The translations under genes and the position numbers were made by a program. The notes beneath the pieces were generated by a model, which had not been told where the DNA came from, ran no database searches, and saw only the letters and a program-made list of their open reading frames with translations. Shown in pieces: positions 28,061 through 36,141 of a stretch of DNA of 64,000 bases (positions are counted from its first letter, which is position 1; every line of letters begins with the position of its first letter). This stretch comes from Pseudoramibacter sp. (GTDB lineage Bacteria; Bacillota; Clostridia; Eubacteriales; Eubacteriaceae): contig NZ_JAKVLT010000001.1 of assembly GCF_022484225.1 (NCBI RefSeq), forward strand, positions 62,001-126,000, read 5' to 3'.

Positions 28061-28133
28061 ACTATAGTCTAAACGCCTTTGCCTATTAATGCTGTATCCA
28101 GAGATACACATTTATTATTTTTTAAGTTATAAT
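28061..28133. promoter_or_regulatory. Divergent promoters with a Crp/Fnr-type operator
   Basis: A perfect palindrome TGTATC-CAGA-GATACA lies at 28093-28108. On the plus strand, TATAAT (28128-28133) with TACACA 17 bases upstream gives a promoter for the regulator gene whose -35 overlaps the palindrome, suggesting autorepression. On the minus strand a -10-like TATAGT (28061-28066) places the palindrome about 40-45 bases before the start point of the dehydrogenase operon, the position for class II activation. Spacings are seen; the regulatory logic is inferred. Confidence 0.65.
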
Positions 28134-28181
28134 AGAATAAAATTAATATAAATAAAAAATAATCAAAAGAAAGGCACGATT

Positions 28182-28859
28182 ATGATATCCCCAGCTTTAA
28201 TAAAAAGTCCTCTTTTCCGCGGCCTGTCTGCCGAAAAAATTCAGGCATTGCTGGAAAACACGCCGCACTTTATCCAGCATTACGATAAAGGCGATGTGAT
28301 TTTTCTCCAGATGGACACCGCCGACCGCATCGGCATTGTCCTCGAAGGCCAGGTCCAGGCTGAAAAGACCTTCCCCAACGGCAGCATGGTCAACGTGACG
28401 GCCCGGGGGCCCGGCAATCTCGTCGGGCCAGGTGCTGCCTTTTCAAAAAGCCAGCGCTATCCCTGCGACGTCATCGCCGCAGAACCGGCAGCGGTCATGA
28501 TAATGCACAAAGAAGATCTGCTGGCCCTCATGCAGAAAGACCGGCACATCCTTCAAAATTTCATCACCGAGCTTTCCACCGCGACCTACACCCTGCAGCA
28601 GCGCATCGAACTTTTCTCCTACAGCGGCATCTGTCAGAAAGCCGCCTTTTGGCTCCTGCTTCGCCGCCGCCAGACCGGGAAAAACACCATCCCCATCCCC
28701 GAGTCCGTCACCAACTGGGCCCTGTTGATGAACGTCTCCCGGCCTTCCCTCTACCGGGAACTCAAAAAAATGGAAAAACGTGGCTTCATCCGCTATTCGC
28801 CGAAACAGATCACAATTCTCGACGCTGAAGGGCTGCAGGATATGCTCAGCGCGTCCTGA
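28182..28859 (+). CDS. Crp/Fnr-family regulator
   Basis: 225 residues. The N-terminal cyclic-nucleotide-binding-like domain (about 10-125) includes FRGLSAEKIQALLEN and IGIVLEGQVQAEKTF; the C-terminal helix-turn-helix is VTNWALLMNVSRPSLYRELKKMEKRGFI. No N-terminal cysteine cluster as in Fnr is present, so oxygen is not sensed by a [4Fe-4S] cluster. Relatives with this layout control hybrid-cluster-protein and nitrosative-stress genes in anaerobes, which fits the divergent operon containing ric. Preceded by AAAGG. Confidence 0.9.
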   Translation: MISPALIKSPLFRGLSAEKIQALLENTPHFIQHYDKGDVIFLQMDTADRIGIVLEGQVQAEKTFPNGSMVNVTARGPGNLVGPGAAFSKSQRYPCDVIAAEPAAVMIMHKEDLLALMQKDRHILQNFITELSTATYTLQQRIELFSYSGICQKAAFWLLLRRRQTGKNTIPIPESVTNWALLMNVSRPSLYRELKKMEKRGFIRYSPKQITILDAEGLQDMLSAS

Positions 28860-28921
28860 TATTAAAACGTCATCATTTATTTATACTTCTTTTCATGTTA
28901 TGATGATAAGGGAAATAAAAG

Positions 28922-29182
28922 ATTCGTAAGTGGAGAAAAATCAATTTACCCCTCAGCTGCGTCGATGACACCGCGAAAATCTGGTTCACCGGCGGTGCAG
29001 ATAATGGTAATGATGTCCGCTTCGATTTCTGTGATTGGAATCCTCTCGAAAGCCGTTATGAATTTTATTTTGATGACCAACTTGTCCCCTGGTCAAAGGA
29101 GGTCATCAAGGTGAAGATTAAGCGGGAATCCGAGCTGGGGCTGCCCGTGGAAAGATACAAGAAAATTGTGCGGAAAGCCTGA
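28922..29182 (+). pseudogene. Start-less fragment of an unknown protein
   Basis: An 86-codon frame between TAA (28919-28921) and TGA (29180-29182) reads as a soluble protein (DDTAKIWFTGGADNGNDVRF, later SRYEFYFDDQLVPWSKEVI) but contains no usable start codon at its beginning. It is probably the C-terminal end of a deleted gene. I do not recognise the family. Confidence 0.45.
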
Positions 29183-29216
29183 GTTTTAAGGAAGCCTGCT
29201 TTATGTTAAATAGCGC

Positions 29217-29248
29217 AAAAATCCCGCCTGCATAGCAAGCGGGATTTT
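29217..29248. terminator. Bidirectional terminator after marR
   Basis: AAAATCCCGC(C/T)TGC pairs with GCAAGCGGGATTTT around a short loop; A- and T-runs flank it on both strands. It ends the marR transcript on the minus strand. Confidence 0.85.
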
Positions 29249-29253
29249 CTGTA

Positions 29254-29709
29254 TCAAAGGTTTCTTCTTACATCTGCCTTCTCTTTCATATGTTTTCTGT
29301 ATTTTGCAATCATCTTGATGATCTGCTTCTTCTCTTCTTTGTTCAGAACCGAGAGCATCTCGGCAAGCATTTTATTATTCTCCGGATACACCTGAGTGAT
29401 TATTTCTCTTCCCTGGTCTGTAAGGGAAAGAATAAACCTGCGTTTATCCTTTGCATCTTGTGTTCTTGTGATATAGCCTAGTTTTTCCAGATTGCCCGTG
29501 ATGACCGGAATGGTTCCATCCGTACTCAAAACCAGGTCCTTCACTTGGCCGACTGTCAGATCACCTTTACTGTTCAATGCTTCCAGCACAGCGAACTGTC
29601 CAAGTGTAAGTTCATATCTTTTGCAGATCTGTTTGGTCCGTCTGTCCATATCATTGACCATTTTGTGCAGGCCAATCACGATTGCTGAATCCTCTCTTGT
29701 GAGTCTCAT
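29254..29709 (-). CDS. MarR-family repressor
   Basis: About 151 residues from the ATG at 29709, which follows GGAAGGGGG; the open frame extends to 29796 inside the pirin gene but lacks a better start. The winged helix is LTLGQFAVLEALNSKGDLTVGQVKDLVL and TDGTIPVITGNLEKLGYITRTQDAKDKRRFILSLTDQG, typical for regulators of pirin or nitroreductase genes. It follows the pirin gene; the 22-base palindrome in the promoter of that operon is its probable operator. Confidence 0.9.
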   Translation of the reverse strand: MRLTREDSAIVIGLHKMVNDMDRRTKQICKRYELTLGQFAVLEALNSKGDLTVGQVKDLVLSTDGTIPVITGNLEKLGYITRTQDAKDKRRFILSLTDQGREIITQVYPENNKMLAEMLSVLNKEEKKQIIKMIAKYRKHMKEKADVRRNL

Positions 29710-29737
29710 GCTTTCCCCCTTCCGCAGTTCTATCATA

Positions 29738-30586
29738 TTACGCATTATCGTAATCTGCTGTTTTCTTAATGAATGTGCCTGCTTCAAGTTCGTCAAACGC
29801 CTGGATCAGCTCATCTCTTGTATTCATAACGATCGGTCCGTACCATGCAACCGGCTCGTTCAGTCTCGGTGCACTGTAGAACAGGAACTCTCCGCCCTTT
29901 TCTCCAGCCTTAAGAACAACCTTGTCACCATCTCCCAGTTTTGCGGCTGTCTTCTCACTTACATATTCACCTTCAATTGTCACATCGCCCAGCAATGTGA
30001 AGAGGAATGAAGACCAGCCTTCTCTTGCGGGAATTTCAACTTTTGCGTTCGGCTCAAGATGGATATCGTAGAAGTCAACCGGAATGTATTTACCCTGCCA
30101 TCCTTTCGCATCTTTGTATTGACCTGTCACCAAACGAAGTTTGCCGCCTTCGAGGGGGAACTCCTGGATCTCATCATTGGAGATACTGTGGTAAGCTGGA
30201 TCTGCTTTCATCTTATCTTTTCCCGGAATGTTCAGCCAGAGCTGTGTTCCGAGAAGTCTCTCGCCGCCTGGCATCTCCTCATGCTGTGCACCGGAACCAG
30301 CTGTCAGCCATTGCGCTTCGCCACTATATACAGCAGCTTCTGTGCCAAGGTGATCTCTGTGGATCATCTGTCCTTTGCTGATAAAACTGATTGTCTCAAT
30401 ACCACGATGCGGATGCATCGGAAAACCCGCCTCGTAGTCTCTCGGATTTGTTGAGTCAAATGCATCGAGCATCAGGAACGGATCATAAATATCTGTTGTC
30501 TGATTCCCAAGTACACGTACAAGACGTACGCCTGCACCGTCAACTGCTCTCTGTCCCTTTGTCTGATATACGACTTGTTTATTCAT
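29738..30586 (-). CDS. Pirin family protein
   Basis: A bicupin of about 282 residues. The N-terminal cupin holds the iron ligands in GFPMHPHRGIETISFI and the downstream GSGAQHEEMPG with HRDHLG before it, and the second cupin follows from about 175. Some pirins have quercetin 2,3-dioxygenase activity; the substrate here is unknown. Two ATGs compete (30592, 30586); AAAGGA is 9 bases before the second, which I prefer. Base composition and codon use are AT-richer than the flanking core genes, suggesting transfer. Confidence 0.9.
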   Translation of the reverse strand: MNKQVVYQTKGQRAVDGAGVRLVRVLGNQTTDIYDPFLMLDAFDSTNPRDYEAGFPMHPHRGIETISFISKGQMIHRDHLGTEAAVYSGEAQWLTAGSGAQHEEMPGGERLLGTQLWLNIPGKDKMKADPAYHSISNDEIQEFPLEGGKLRLVTGQYKDAKGWQGKYIPVDFYDIHLEPNAKVEIPAREGWSSFLFTLLGDVTIEGEYVSEKTAAKLGDGDKVVLKAGEKGGEFLFYSAPRLNEPVAWYGPIVMNTRDELIQAFDELEAGTFIKKTADYDNA

Positions 30587-30636
30587 AATCATTGTTCCTT
30601 TCAGTCTTTATGTTTAATTTGATAACTTATTGCATA

Positions 30637-30665
30637 AAAATATCACTAGTTAGTGATATTGTCAA
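30637..30665 (-). promoter_or_regulatory. MarR-controlled promoter of pirin-marR
   Basis: TTGACA (30660-30665) and TATTTT (30637-30642) are 17 bases apart on the minus strand. The spacer and both edges are covered by a perfect palindrome (30639-30660): AATATCACTA, AC, TAGTGATATT. Occupation by the MarR protein would block polymerase, so the operon is probably autorepressed. Confidence 0.88.
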
Positions 30666-30748
30666 CAAAAAAAATAACTCTGCCTGACTTCTATATAGAA
30701 ATCAGGCAGCGCTATTCATTTTATTCAAGTCTCAGATTTTATTTTTCC

Positions 30749-31618
30749 TCAGCTCATAAAGAAATCATCCACATCTTGTTCTGTTTTTAATACTTCATCT
30801 TGATCGACGCCTGCGGCGATTGCCAGCTCCGCTGAATGCTTCAAGGTTTTGCTGAAACCGGGATCAAAAGCCTGCCGGATCAGCGCGTTGACGTGTCTGT
30901 TTACTTCCTCTATTTTTTTCATATATACGTCAAACTGCTTTTTCAGATCCTCACTGACTTGCTTTCCATGGGCAATGTAGGCGTCAATCAGCGCCAGTTC
31001 CCTTTGATACAGCGCCAATCTTCCATATTCAAAAACAAGGTTTAAAGCGGCCTCACTCAATTCCCCTAGTTGACCAAAAGTGGATGCAGACATCAGTTTA
31101 ATCATTGCTTCCAGGCACAGCCACAGACAATCCTCTGTATAAGCTGGTTCTTTTATTTTACCTGCCTGCAGGCGCTTTGTCTTTTCCTGGATCTGCCTGG
31201 AAATTCCGATGATCGCCTGGGCATTTTTTGAGGGAATCTCCTTACACGTCAGTAATTTGGCCGAGACCTGAATATAATCCGAATAAAGCTTGAATACGGA
31301 TACACTGTACCCTTGCCCATCCTTATTGACTGCAAATTCAGCAGTTTGCTTCGCAATATCCTGCCAGTCTTTTTTTGAATAATCTTTGGGCATTTTGCCT
31401 TTGGCAAATTTACCGAGAATCGCCAAAATAATGGTTGTTCCGGCTTTTATGCTTGTAAAATATTTCTGGTCTTTATTTTGATCCAGATTCAGCAGCGTGG
31501 TCTGAATACTTTCAATGGTGTGCACGGTCTTTTGAAGGCCCTCGACGGAGGAGGTCTGCACAAAAAAGTCAATGCCTGTTTTTTTTAATAATTCAAAATC
31601 TGATGAAGTCACAGCCAT
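30749..31618 (-). CDS. Unknown alpha-helical protein, second gene of a two-gene unit
   Basis: 289 residues, not recognised. It is predicted mostly helical and soluble except for a mildly hydrophobic stretch near 65-75 (TTIILAILGKF). It begins VTSSDFELLKKTGIDFFVQT and ends with an acidic tail (EQDVDDFFMS). It starts 10 bases after the stop of the larger-coil partner at 31629-32429, so both are made together. A possible coiled coil lies at about 215-245 (KQVSEDLKKQFDVYMKKIEEV). No enzyme motif was found. Confidence 0.7.
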   Translation of the reverse strand: MAVTSSDFELLKKTGIDFFVQTSSVEGLQKTVHTIESIQTTLLNLDQNKDQKYFTSIKAGTTIILAILGKFAKGKMPKDYSKKDWQDIAKQTAEFAVNKDGQGYSVSVFKLYSDYIQVSAKLLTCKEIPSKNAQAIIGISRQIQEKTKRLQAGKIKEPAYTEDCLWLCLEAMIKLMSASTFGQLGELSEAALNLVFEYGRLALYQRELALIDAYIAHGKQVSEDLKKQFDVYMKKIEEVNRHVNALIRQAFDPGFSKTLKHSAELAIAAGVDQDEVLKTEQDVDDFFMS

Positions 31619-31628
31619 CTCCTTTTCC

Positions 31629-32429
31629 TCACGCTATTGTTTTTCTGAAGAGCGCAGATAGAGCCTTGGTCTCGTTCACCAGATTGCCGAGCATCATTTT
31701 CTGCTCACTGCTGAAACCCGCGTAATTCTTCCCATAACATGGCATACAGTTTTGATAAGCTGCATTGACCCCTTCACGGATATCGTGTGTATTTTTCAGA
31801 AGCACTTTTAATTTTTCATCGATTTCTTTGACAGATTCCGTATTGCGTTCGATATCCGCTATCCGGGCCGCCTTTTCTTTATTGAGCTGAACCTTATTTT
31901 TGCTGTACAGAATAATCGAAGTCAACAGAGTTGCCCCTGCTATGGTCCAGCCAATCGGTCCGGCCATGGCAAGCAAGGCATTTCCGGCCGCCATCCCGCT
32001 GCCGCCAGCTGCCTTTCTCGCGTTCTCCAATTCCCGATTCGCAAATTCACAGGAATCAGAGAAAGCTTTTCGATCAGCTTTTATGGCTTCAAAGTCGGTA
32101 TCAAAAGATGCCGGATGATTGGCGATGCTGTTGATCAGCGCTTCTGTGAAAACAATCGTGTCCACAGCGCGGTTTCGCTCTACAAAGAGTTTCACGCCTT
32201 TATCATTCATCAACGTGAACGCGTCATTGTATGCCACCGTACGCTGCTCAAGTTTGCGGTCGAGCTCTGTTATCTTCTCTGAAATCTCGTTTTTGGCATT
32301 GACTGCAGCATCCTTTGCTTTATTGGCTTTCTCCGTAACGCCTTTTTTTATGGCGTCTTTATCGATGGATTCAACGCTTTTTTTGGCAAGTCCTAACAGC
32401 TGATTGGTCCACTTCTTATCTTTTTTCAT
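31629..32429 (-). CDS. Unknown coiled-coil protein with a central hydrophobic hairpin
   Basis: About 266 residues from the ATG at 32429 (GGGGAGG five bases upstream; the frame extends to 32474). Long charged helices (KKGVTEKANKAKDAAVNAKN, ISEKITELDRKLEQR) surround a glycine/alanine-rich hydrophobic segment near 150-185 (MAAGNALLAMAGPIGWTIAG and TLLTSIILYS), followed by another coiled coil. This layout recalls helical pore-forming or membrane-remodelling proteins, but no family is recognised. First gene of a two-gene unit with 30749-31618 in an acquired region. Confidence 0.7.
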   Translation of the reverse strand: MKKDKKWTNQLLGLAKKSVESIDKDAIKKGVTEKANKAKDAAVNAKNEISEKITELDRKLEQRTVAYNDAFTLMNDKGVKLFVERNRAVDTIVFTEALINSIANHPASFDTDFEAIKADRKAFSDSCEFANRELENARKAAGGSGMAAGNALLAMAGPIGWTIAGATLLTSIILYSKNKVQLNKEKAARIADIERNTESVKEIDEKLKVLLKNTHDIREGVNAAYQNCMPCYGKNYAGFSSEQKMMLGNLVNETKALSALFRKTIA

Positions 32430-32577
32430 ATCGGCCTCCCCATATGGATAATTTATTATATCATGGGACGGCATTTATTAAGAAAAAGATCAGGTCCCCG
32501 CTGGACTTAAAGTCTTAAGAGGTCTGCTCTGTAAAATGTAAAATTATGATTTCGCCTATGTTTTATCTGTATACGCC

Positions 32578-32614
32578 AAAATAAACGGGTGTTTCTCTGC
32601 AGAAACACCTGTTT
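32578..32614 (-). terminator. Terminator after the alpha/beta hydrolase gene
   Basis: AAACAGGTGTTTCT pairs with AGAAACACCCGTTT on the minus strand, followed by ATTTT. Confidence 0.75.
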
Positions 32615-32623
32615 AAGTCATGC

Positions 32624-33421
32624 TCATTGCCATTGGATAACGGCTTTGATATACGCGATGACTTCCGGCGTCGTGAGATAATCTTCGTGCTTGATCTTGT
32701 GAAAAATTTTGATTTCGGCATTGGGATAGCAATTCGCTAGCTTTTTCTGCAGTGCTGCAGAAAAGGTGGCGTCCCCATCGGACCCGATGACCGTGACCGG
32801 GCAGGTGGTGTGCTTGGCGTACAAATCGACCCGGATGTTGTTTTTGATAAAGTTCTGCAGAAAGCCCCAGTAAAATGGCAGAATCCTGTTGTACATATCG
32901 GCGCTGGTCCGGTAGCCTGAGACCAGAATCAGCCGGCTGCAGTTGCGCACGCTGGCGAGGTAAGCCGCCATGCCGCAGCCGTAGCTATGCCCTATGACGA
33001 CGATTTTTCTGCCGGGATAATGCTGCCTGGCCCAGTCGAACAAATTCTCAGCCGACTTCTGCATCGTCTTCAGATTCATGGTGCCCCTGCTGTCCTGGGT
33101 CCCGTAATAATCGACCGAAAGAAAGGGACAGCCGTAGTAACCCGAATACATGCCGACGGTATTGTAGGCAATATATTTTGACCCGCCAAAGCACAGGATC
33201 AGATGGTCGGAATCTTCAGAGAGGTTATATCCATATCCCGACAATTTCTCTGAAATCTGAATTTTCTGCGGTTTGAAAACTGTTTTGGCCAATTTTTGAT
33301 TGCCTTTGTAAAACCCATAGGAAATGGTCTGCAAAATCAAATCGCCGGCAAAGAGCAGAATCAACACCCACATCAGAATTTTAAAAACGATGTACACCCC
33401 ATTCATTGGCTTATCTCCCAT
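32624..33421 (-). CDS. Membrane-anchored alpha/beta hydrolase
   Basis: About 265 residues from the ATG at 33421 (AAGGA seven bases upstream). One N-terminal membrane segment (VYIVFKILMWVLILLFAGDLIL) anchors it; the rest is an alpha/beta hydrolase with nucleophile elbow VVIGHSYGCGMAAYLA, acid in GSDGDATF and catalytic His in KIKHEDYLTTPEV. The substrate is unknown. The frame upstream of 33421 runs through a terminator-like hairpin and is not coding in the ordinary sense. Confidence 0.85.
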   Translation of the reverse strand: MGDKPMNGVYIVFKILMWVLILLFAGDLILQTISYGFYKGNQKLAKTVFKPQKIQISEKLSGYGYNLSEDSDHLILCFGGSKYIAYNTVGMYSGYYGCPFLSVDYYGTQDSRGTMNLKTMQKSAENLFDWARQHYPGRKIVVIGHSYGCGMAAYLASVRNCSRLILVSGYRTSADMYNRILPFYWGFLQNFIKNNIRVDLYAKHTTCPVTVIGSDGDATFSAALQKKLANCYPNAEIKIFHKIKHEDYLTTPEVIAYIKAVIQWQ

Positions 33422-33446
33422 AGCAAAGTCCTTTTTTATATGAAGC

Positions 33447-33545
33447 AAAAAGCCCCCGGCCATGAATTTTTCACAGCTGAGGGCTTTTATGTTATTCAAG
33501 TTCGATAATAACTCCAAAGTGGCAGGTACTCCACCACACAAATAG
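33447..33545 (-). promoter_or_regulatory. Structured leader with terminator before the hydrolase
   Basis: On the minus strand three hairpins follow each other: GTGG/CCAC, then GTTATT/AATAAC, then AAAGCCC(TCAGC...GGCCGG)GGGCTTT with TTTTG. The last looks like a terminator 25 bases before the gene, so the leader may work as an attenuator. A 15-codon frame (VWWSTCHFGVIIELE) overlaps the first two hairpins and ends just before the third. I do not recognise a riboswitch class. Confidence 0.45.
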
Positions 33546-33840
33546 TTTCGTTCTTAACAGTTCATCTCTGAACCATTTTCTACCGATTATATTTATTTTC
33601 TTATTTAAAAATATTATCCCAAAAAATAAGTATAGACGCAAGAGCAAAAGTTCAACAAATTCTTGTCTCTTCTATTAGCTATTATCTTTCTTCTACCACA
33701 AGACAATTTGTATATGAAATATAGCATGTGCTGTTGATATTGATTTTAAAAAATAATTATACCTATAGGTTGAATTATTCTTCTATATATGTGCTATTAT
33801 TTCTAAAAGAGAGAAGATATTGTTTAAGGAGGAGTTTTCA

Positions 33841-34064
33841 ATGTTAACGAGTATTGGTAAATTTCTTCGTAAACTGCGAATTGATCGAGGTGAAATACTT
33901 TAGGATACCATCATGAAAAAGATCTGGGACAGGGTGATATTCTACATGTACATATTCATAACCGACCCGGAGTCGAAAATCATTCCGATGCCAAAAAATT
34001 TAAGATTGGCCCGGGTAATCCATACTACGAAAAATACAAAGATCTTTTTGTGGGGGTGAAATAA
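33841..34064 (+). pseudogene. Scar of an XRE-type gene joined to a toxin-like C-terminus
   Basis: After AAGGAGG and an ATG at 33841 the frame reads MLTSIGKFLRKLRIDRGEIL, the start of an XRE DNA-binding protein, and stops at TAG (33910-33912 region). In another frame the sequence continues HHEKDLGQGDILHVHIHNRP and later KIGPGNPYYEKYKDLF up to 34064, which looks like the C-terminal tip of a secreted or polymorphic toxin. The putative immunity gene starts at the next base. Two unrelated gene ends appear fused by deletion. AT-rich surroundings from 33542 to 33840 hold only a promoter-like TTGAAT/TATTAT pair. Confidence 0.5.
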
Positions 34065-34370
34065 ATGAAAGGTAATAAAATCGGAGAATTTATCGATGAC
34101 CTCATGTTGATGGGTGGTCCCGAGAAAGAGTTTATTTTTCACGATAAGTATTACTTTCTCGAAACCACATGGGATAATTCAAACAGTTGTTACACTCTAT
34201 GTATAGATGAGTATGATAATACAAACCCGAAGAGTAAGTCTTTCATTCGATCTTACAAATTTACAGGACGCAATTACATTGAATGCGTTAAAAAATTTGA
34301 GTGTTCAAAAATTTTCGATGGTATGACAATATATCAGGCTGAACAGGAGATTGAAGTGTTATTCGGATAA
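34065..34370 (+). CDS. Small acidic protein, possible immunity protein
   Basis: 101 residues with GGGGG seven bases before the ATG. The sequence (FIDDLMLMGGPEKEFIFHDKYYFLETTW, ...ECVKKFECSKIFDGMTIYQAEQEIEVLFG) is typical in length and composition of immunity proteins in polymorphic-toxin loci, but no family is firmly recognised. It directly follows a toxin-like remnant, which is the main reason for the call. The frame is intact and followed by a terminator. Confidence 0.55.
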   Translation: MKGNKIGEFIDDLMLMGGPEKEFIFHDKYYFLETTWDNSNSCYTLCIDEYDNTNPKSKSFIRSYKFTGRNYIECVKKFECSKIFDGMTIYQAEQEIEVLFG

Positions 34371-34425
34371 CTTGTCCTGATCTTTCTGTCATCGAATGAA
34401 ACAATATAAGTGATTGCTGCTAACG

Positions 34426-34471
34426 AAAAAGCAGCAGAGAATAATGCCATACACATTATCTCTGCTGCTTT
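34426..34471. terminator. Bidirectional terminator between the immunity gene and guaA
   Basis: AAAGCAGCAGAGATAAT-type arms (AGCAGCAGAGA with TCTCTGCTGCT, plus ATAATG/CATTAT) form a long hairpin flanked by A and T runs on both strands. Confidence 0.8.
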
Positions 34472-34526
34472 CTGCTATTTATATTATTCTACGTTTTTGA
34501 TTCAGTTATCTTTCATGCCACCAGAT

Positions 34527-36119
34527 TTATTCGAGCTCAATGGTTCCTGGCGGCTTGGAGGTCAGGTCGTACATGACGCGGTTGACCCCTTCCACTTCGT
34601 TGATGATGCGGTTCATGCAGATCTGGAGCACCGGCCATGGAATATCCGCCGCTTCGGCGGTCATGAAGTCCGAGGTGATCACGCCTCGGAGCACCACGGC
34701 GTAATCGTAGGTGCGGTCGTCTCCCATGACGCCCACGCTTCTTAAATTCGAGAGCGCGGCGAAGAACTGCCCCTTGCCCATGTCGATGCCGGCTTTTTCC
34801 AATTCTTCCCGGTAAATGGCATCGGCTTCCTGGGTGATTTTGACTTTCTTCGGCGTCACTTCGCCGACCACGCGGATGCCCAGTCCCGGTCCCGGGAAGG
34901 GCTGGCGGTAGACGAGGTGCTTGGGAATGCCCAGTTCCAGGCCGACTTTCCGGACTTCGTCTTTAAAGAGATCCCTGAGAGGTTCAATCGGCGTTTCGTC
35001 AAATCCCAACTCGGTGACCATTTCTTTCGGCAGGCCGCCGACGTTGTGATGGGACTTGATCACCGCGCCGCCGTTGCCGGCGCCGCTTTCCACCACGTCC
35101 GGGTAAATCGTCCCCTGGGCCATGTATTTAAAGCCGCCTTCGTCGGCGAGCTTTTTCGCTTCCGCCCCGAAGATTTCGACGAACAGCGCACCGATGATCT
35201 TGCGCTTCTGTTCCGGATCGGTAACGCCCTTCAATTTTTCAAAATAGGTTTCTCCGGCGTTGACTCGGATAAAGTTCAGATCGAAAGACCCCTTCGGGCC
35301 AAACACCGCTTCCACTTCGTCCCCTTCGTCTTTGCGCATCAGACCGTGATCCACAAAGACACAGGTGAGCTGTTTGCCGATGGCTCGGGAGAGCAGCACG
35401 GCCGTAACCGTGGAATCCACCCCGCCTGAAAGGCCGAGAAGCACCCGGTCTTTGCCGATTTTTTCTCTTAAAGCAGCTACCGTATCTTTAACAAAGGTGT
35501 TCATCTGCCAGTCGCCGGAGCAGCCGCAGACGTTCATCAAAAAGTTTCTCAGAATCTTCTTGCCTTCTGGGGTGTGAACCACTTCGGGATGGAACTGAAC
35601 GGCGTAAAGCTTCTTCGCCGGATTTTCCATCGCCGCCACCGGGCAGTGGGGCGTGTGGGCCGTGATTTTAAAGCCGTCCGGCACCGCCGCGATGTAATCC
35701 GTGTGGCTCATCCAGCACACCGTATCGGTCTTCACGTCCTGCATCAAAAGGCTGTCCGAATCGTCGATGGCGAGATCCGTCCGGCCGTATTCGCTCACCG
35801 GTGCTTTTTCCACCTGGCCGCCCAAAGTATAAGCCATGAGCTGGGAGCCGTAGCAGATCCCCAAAATCGGAATGCCGAGTTCGTACAGCGCCTTTTCATA
35901 AGTCGGCGAAGTTTTGTCAAAAACGCTGTTCGGTCCGCCAGTGAGAATGATGCCCTTGGGCGCCATGGCCTTGAGCTTCTCGATCGGGGTTTTGTACGAG
36001 TGAATCTCGCAGTACACCTGGCATTCCCGAACGCGCCTGGCGATCAGCTGCTTGTACTGACCGCCGAAATCCAACACGACAACCTTTTCCTGCTGTCCTG
36101 TCGATGGTTTTGTCGTCAT
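34527..36119 (-). CDS. guaA: GMP synthase (glutamine-hydrolysing)
   Basis: Makes GMP from XMP using glutamine and ATP. The glutaminase domain (about 1-190) has the catalytic Cys in [11 protein letters not shown] and His/Glu in VQFHPEV. The ATP pyrophosphatase domain contains the P-loop [17 protein letters not shown], and the C-terminal dimerisation domain ends in [13 protein letters not shown]. The ATG at 36119 follows CAGGAG by 6 bases and gives 530 residues; the open frame to 36206 overlaps the E3-like gene. Last gene of the operon with the dehydrogenase-like complex, 22 bases behind it. Confidence 0.97.
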   Translation of the reverse strand: MTTKPSTGQQEKVVVLDFGGQYKQLIARRVRECQVYCEIHSYKTPIEKLKAMAPKGIILTGGPNSVFDKTSPTYEKALYELGIPILGICYGSQLMAYTLGGQVEKAPVSEYGRTDLAIDDSDSLLMQDVKTDTVCWMSHTDYIAAVPDGFKITAHTPHCPVAAMENPAKKLYAVQFHPEVVHTPEGKKILRNFLMNVCGCSGDWQMNTFVKDTVAALREKIGKDRVLLGLSGGVDSTVTAVLLSRAIGKQLTCVFVDHGLMRKDEGDEVEAVFGPKGSFDLNFIRVNAGETYFEKLKGVTDPEQKRKIIGALFVEIFGAEAKKLADEGGFKYMAQGTIYPDVVESGAGNGGAVIKSHHNVGGLPKEMVTELGFDETPIEPLRDLFKDEVRKVGLELGIPKHLVYRQPFPGPGLGIRVVGEVTPKKVKITQEADAIYREELEKAGIDMGKGQFFAALSNLRSVGVMGDDRTYDYAVVLRGVITSDFMTAEAADIPWPVLQICMNRIINEVEGVNRVMYDLTSKPPGTIELE

Positions 36120-36141
36120 GCGTTTCTCCTGTTCTATATTT

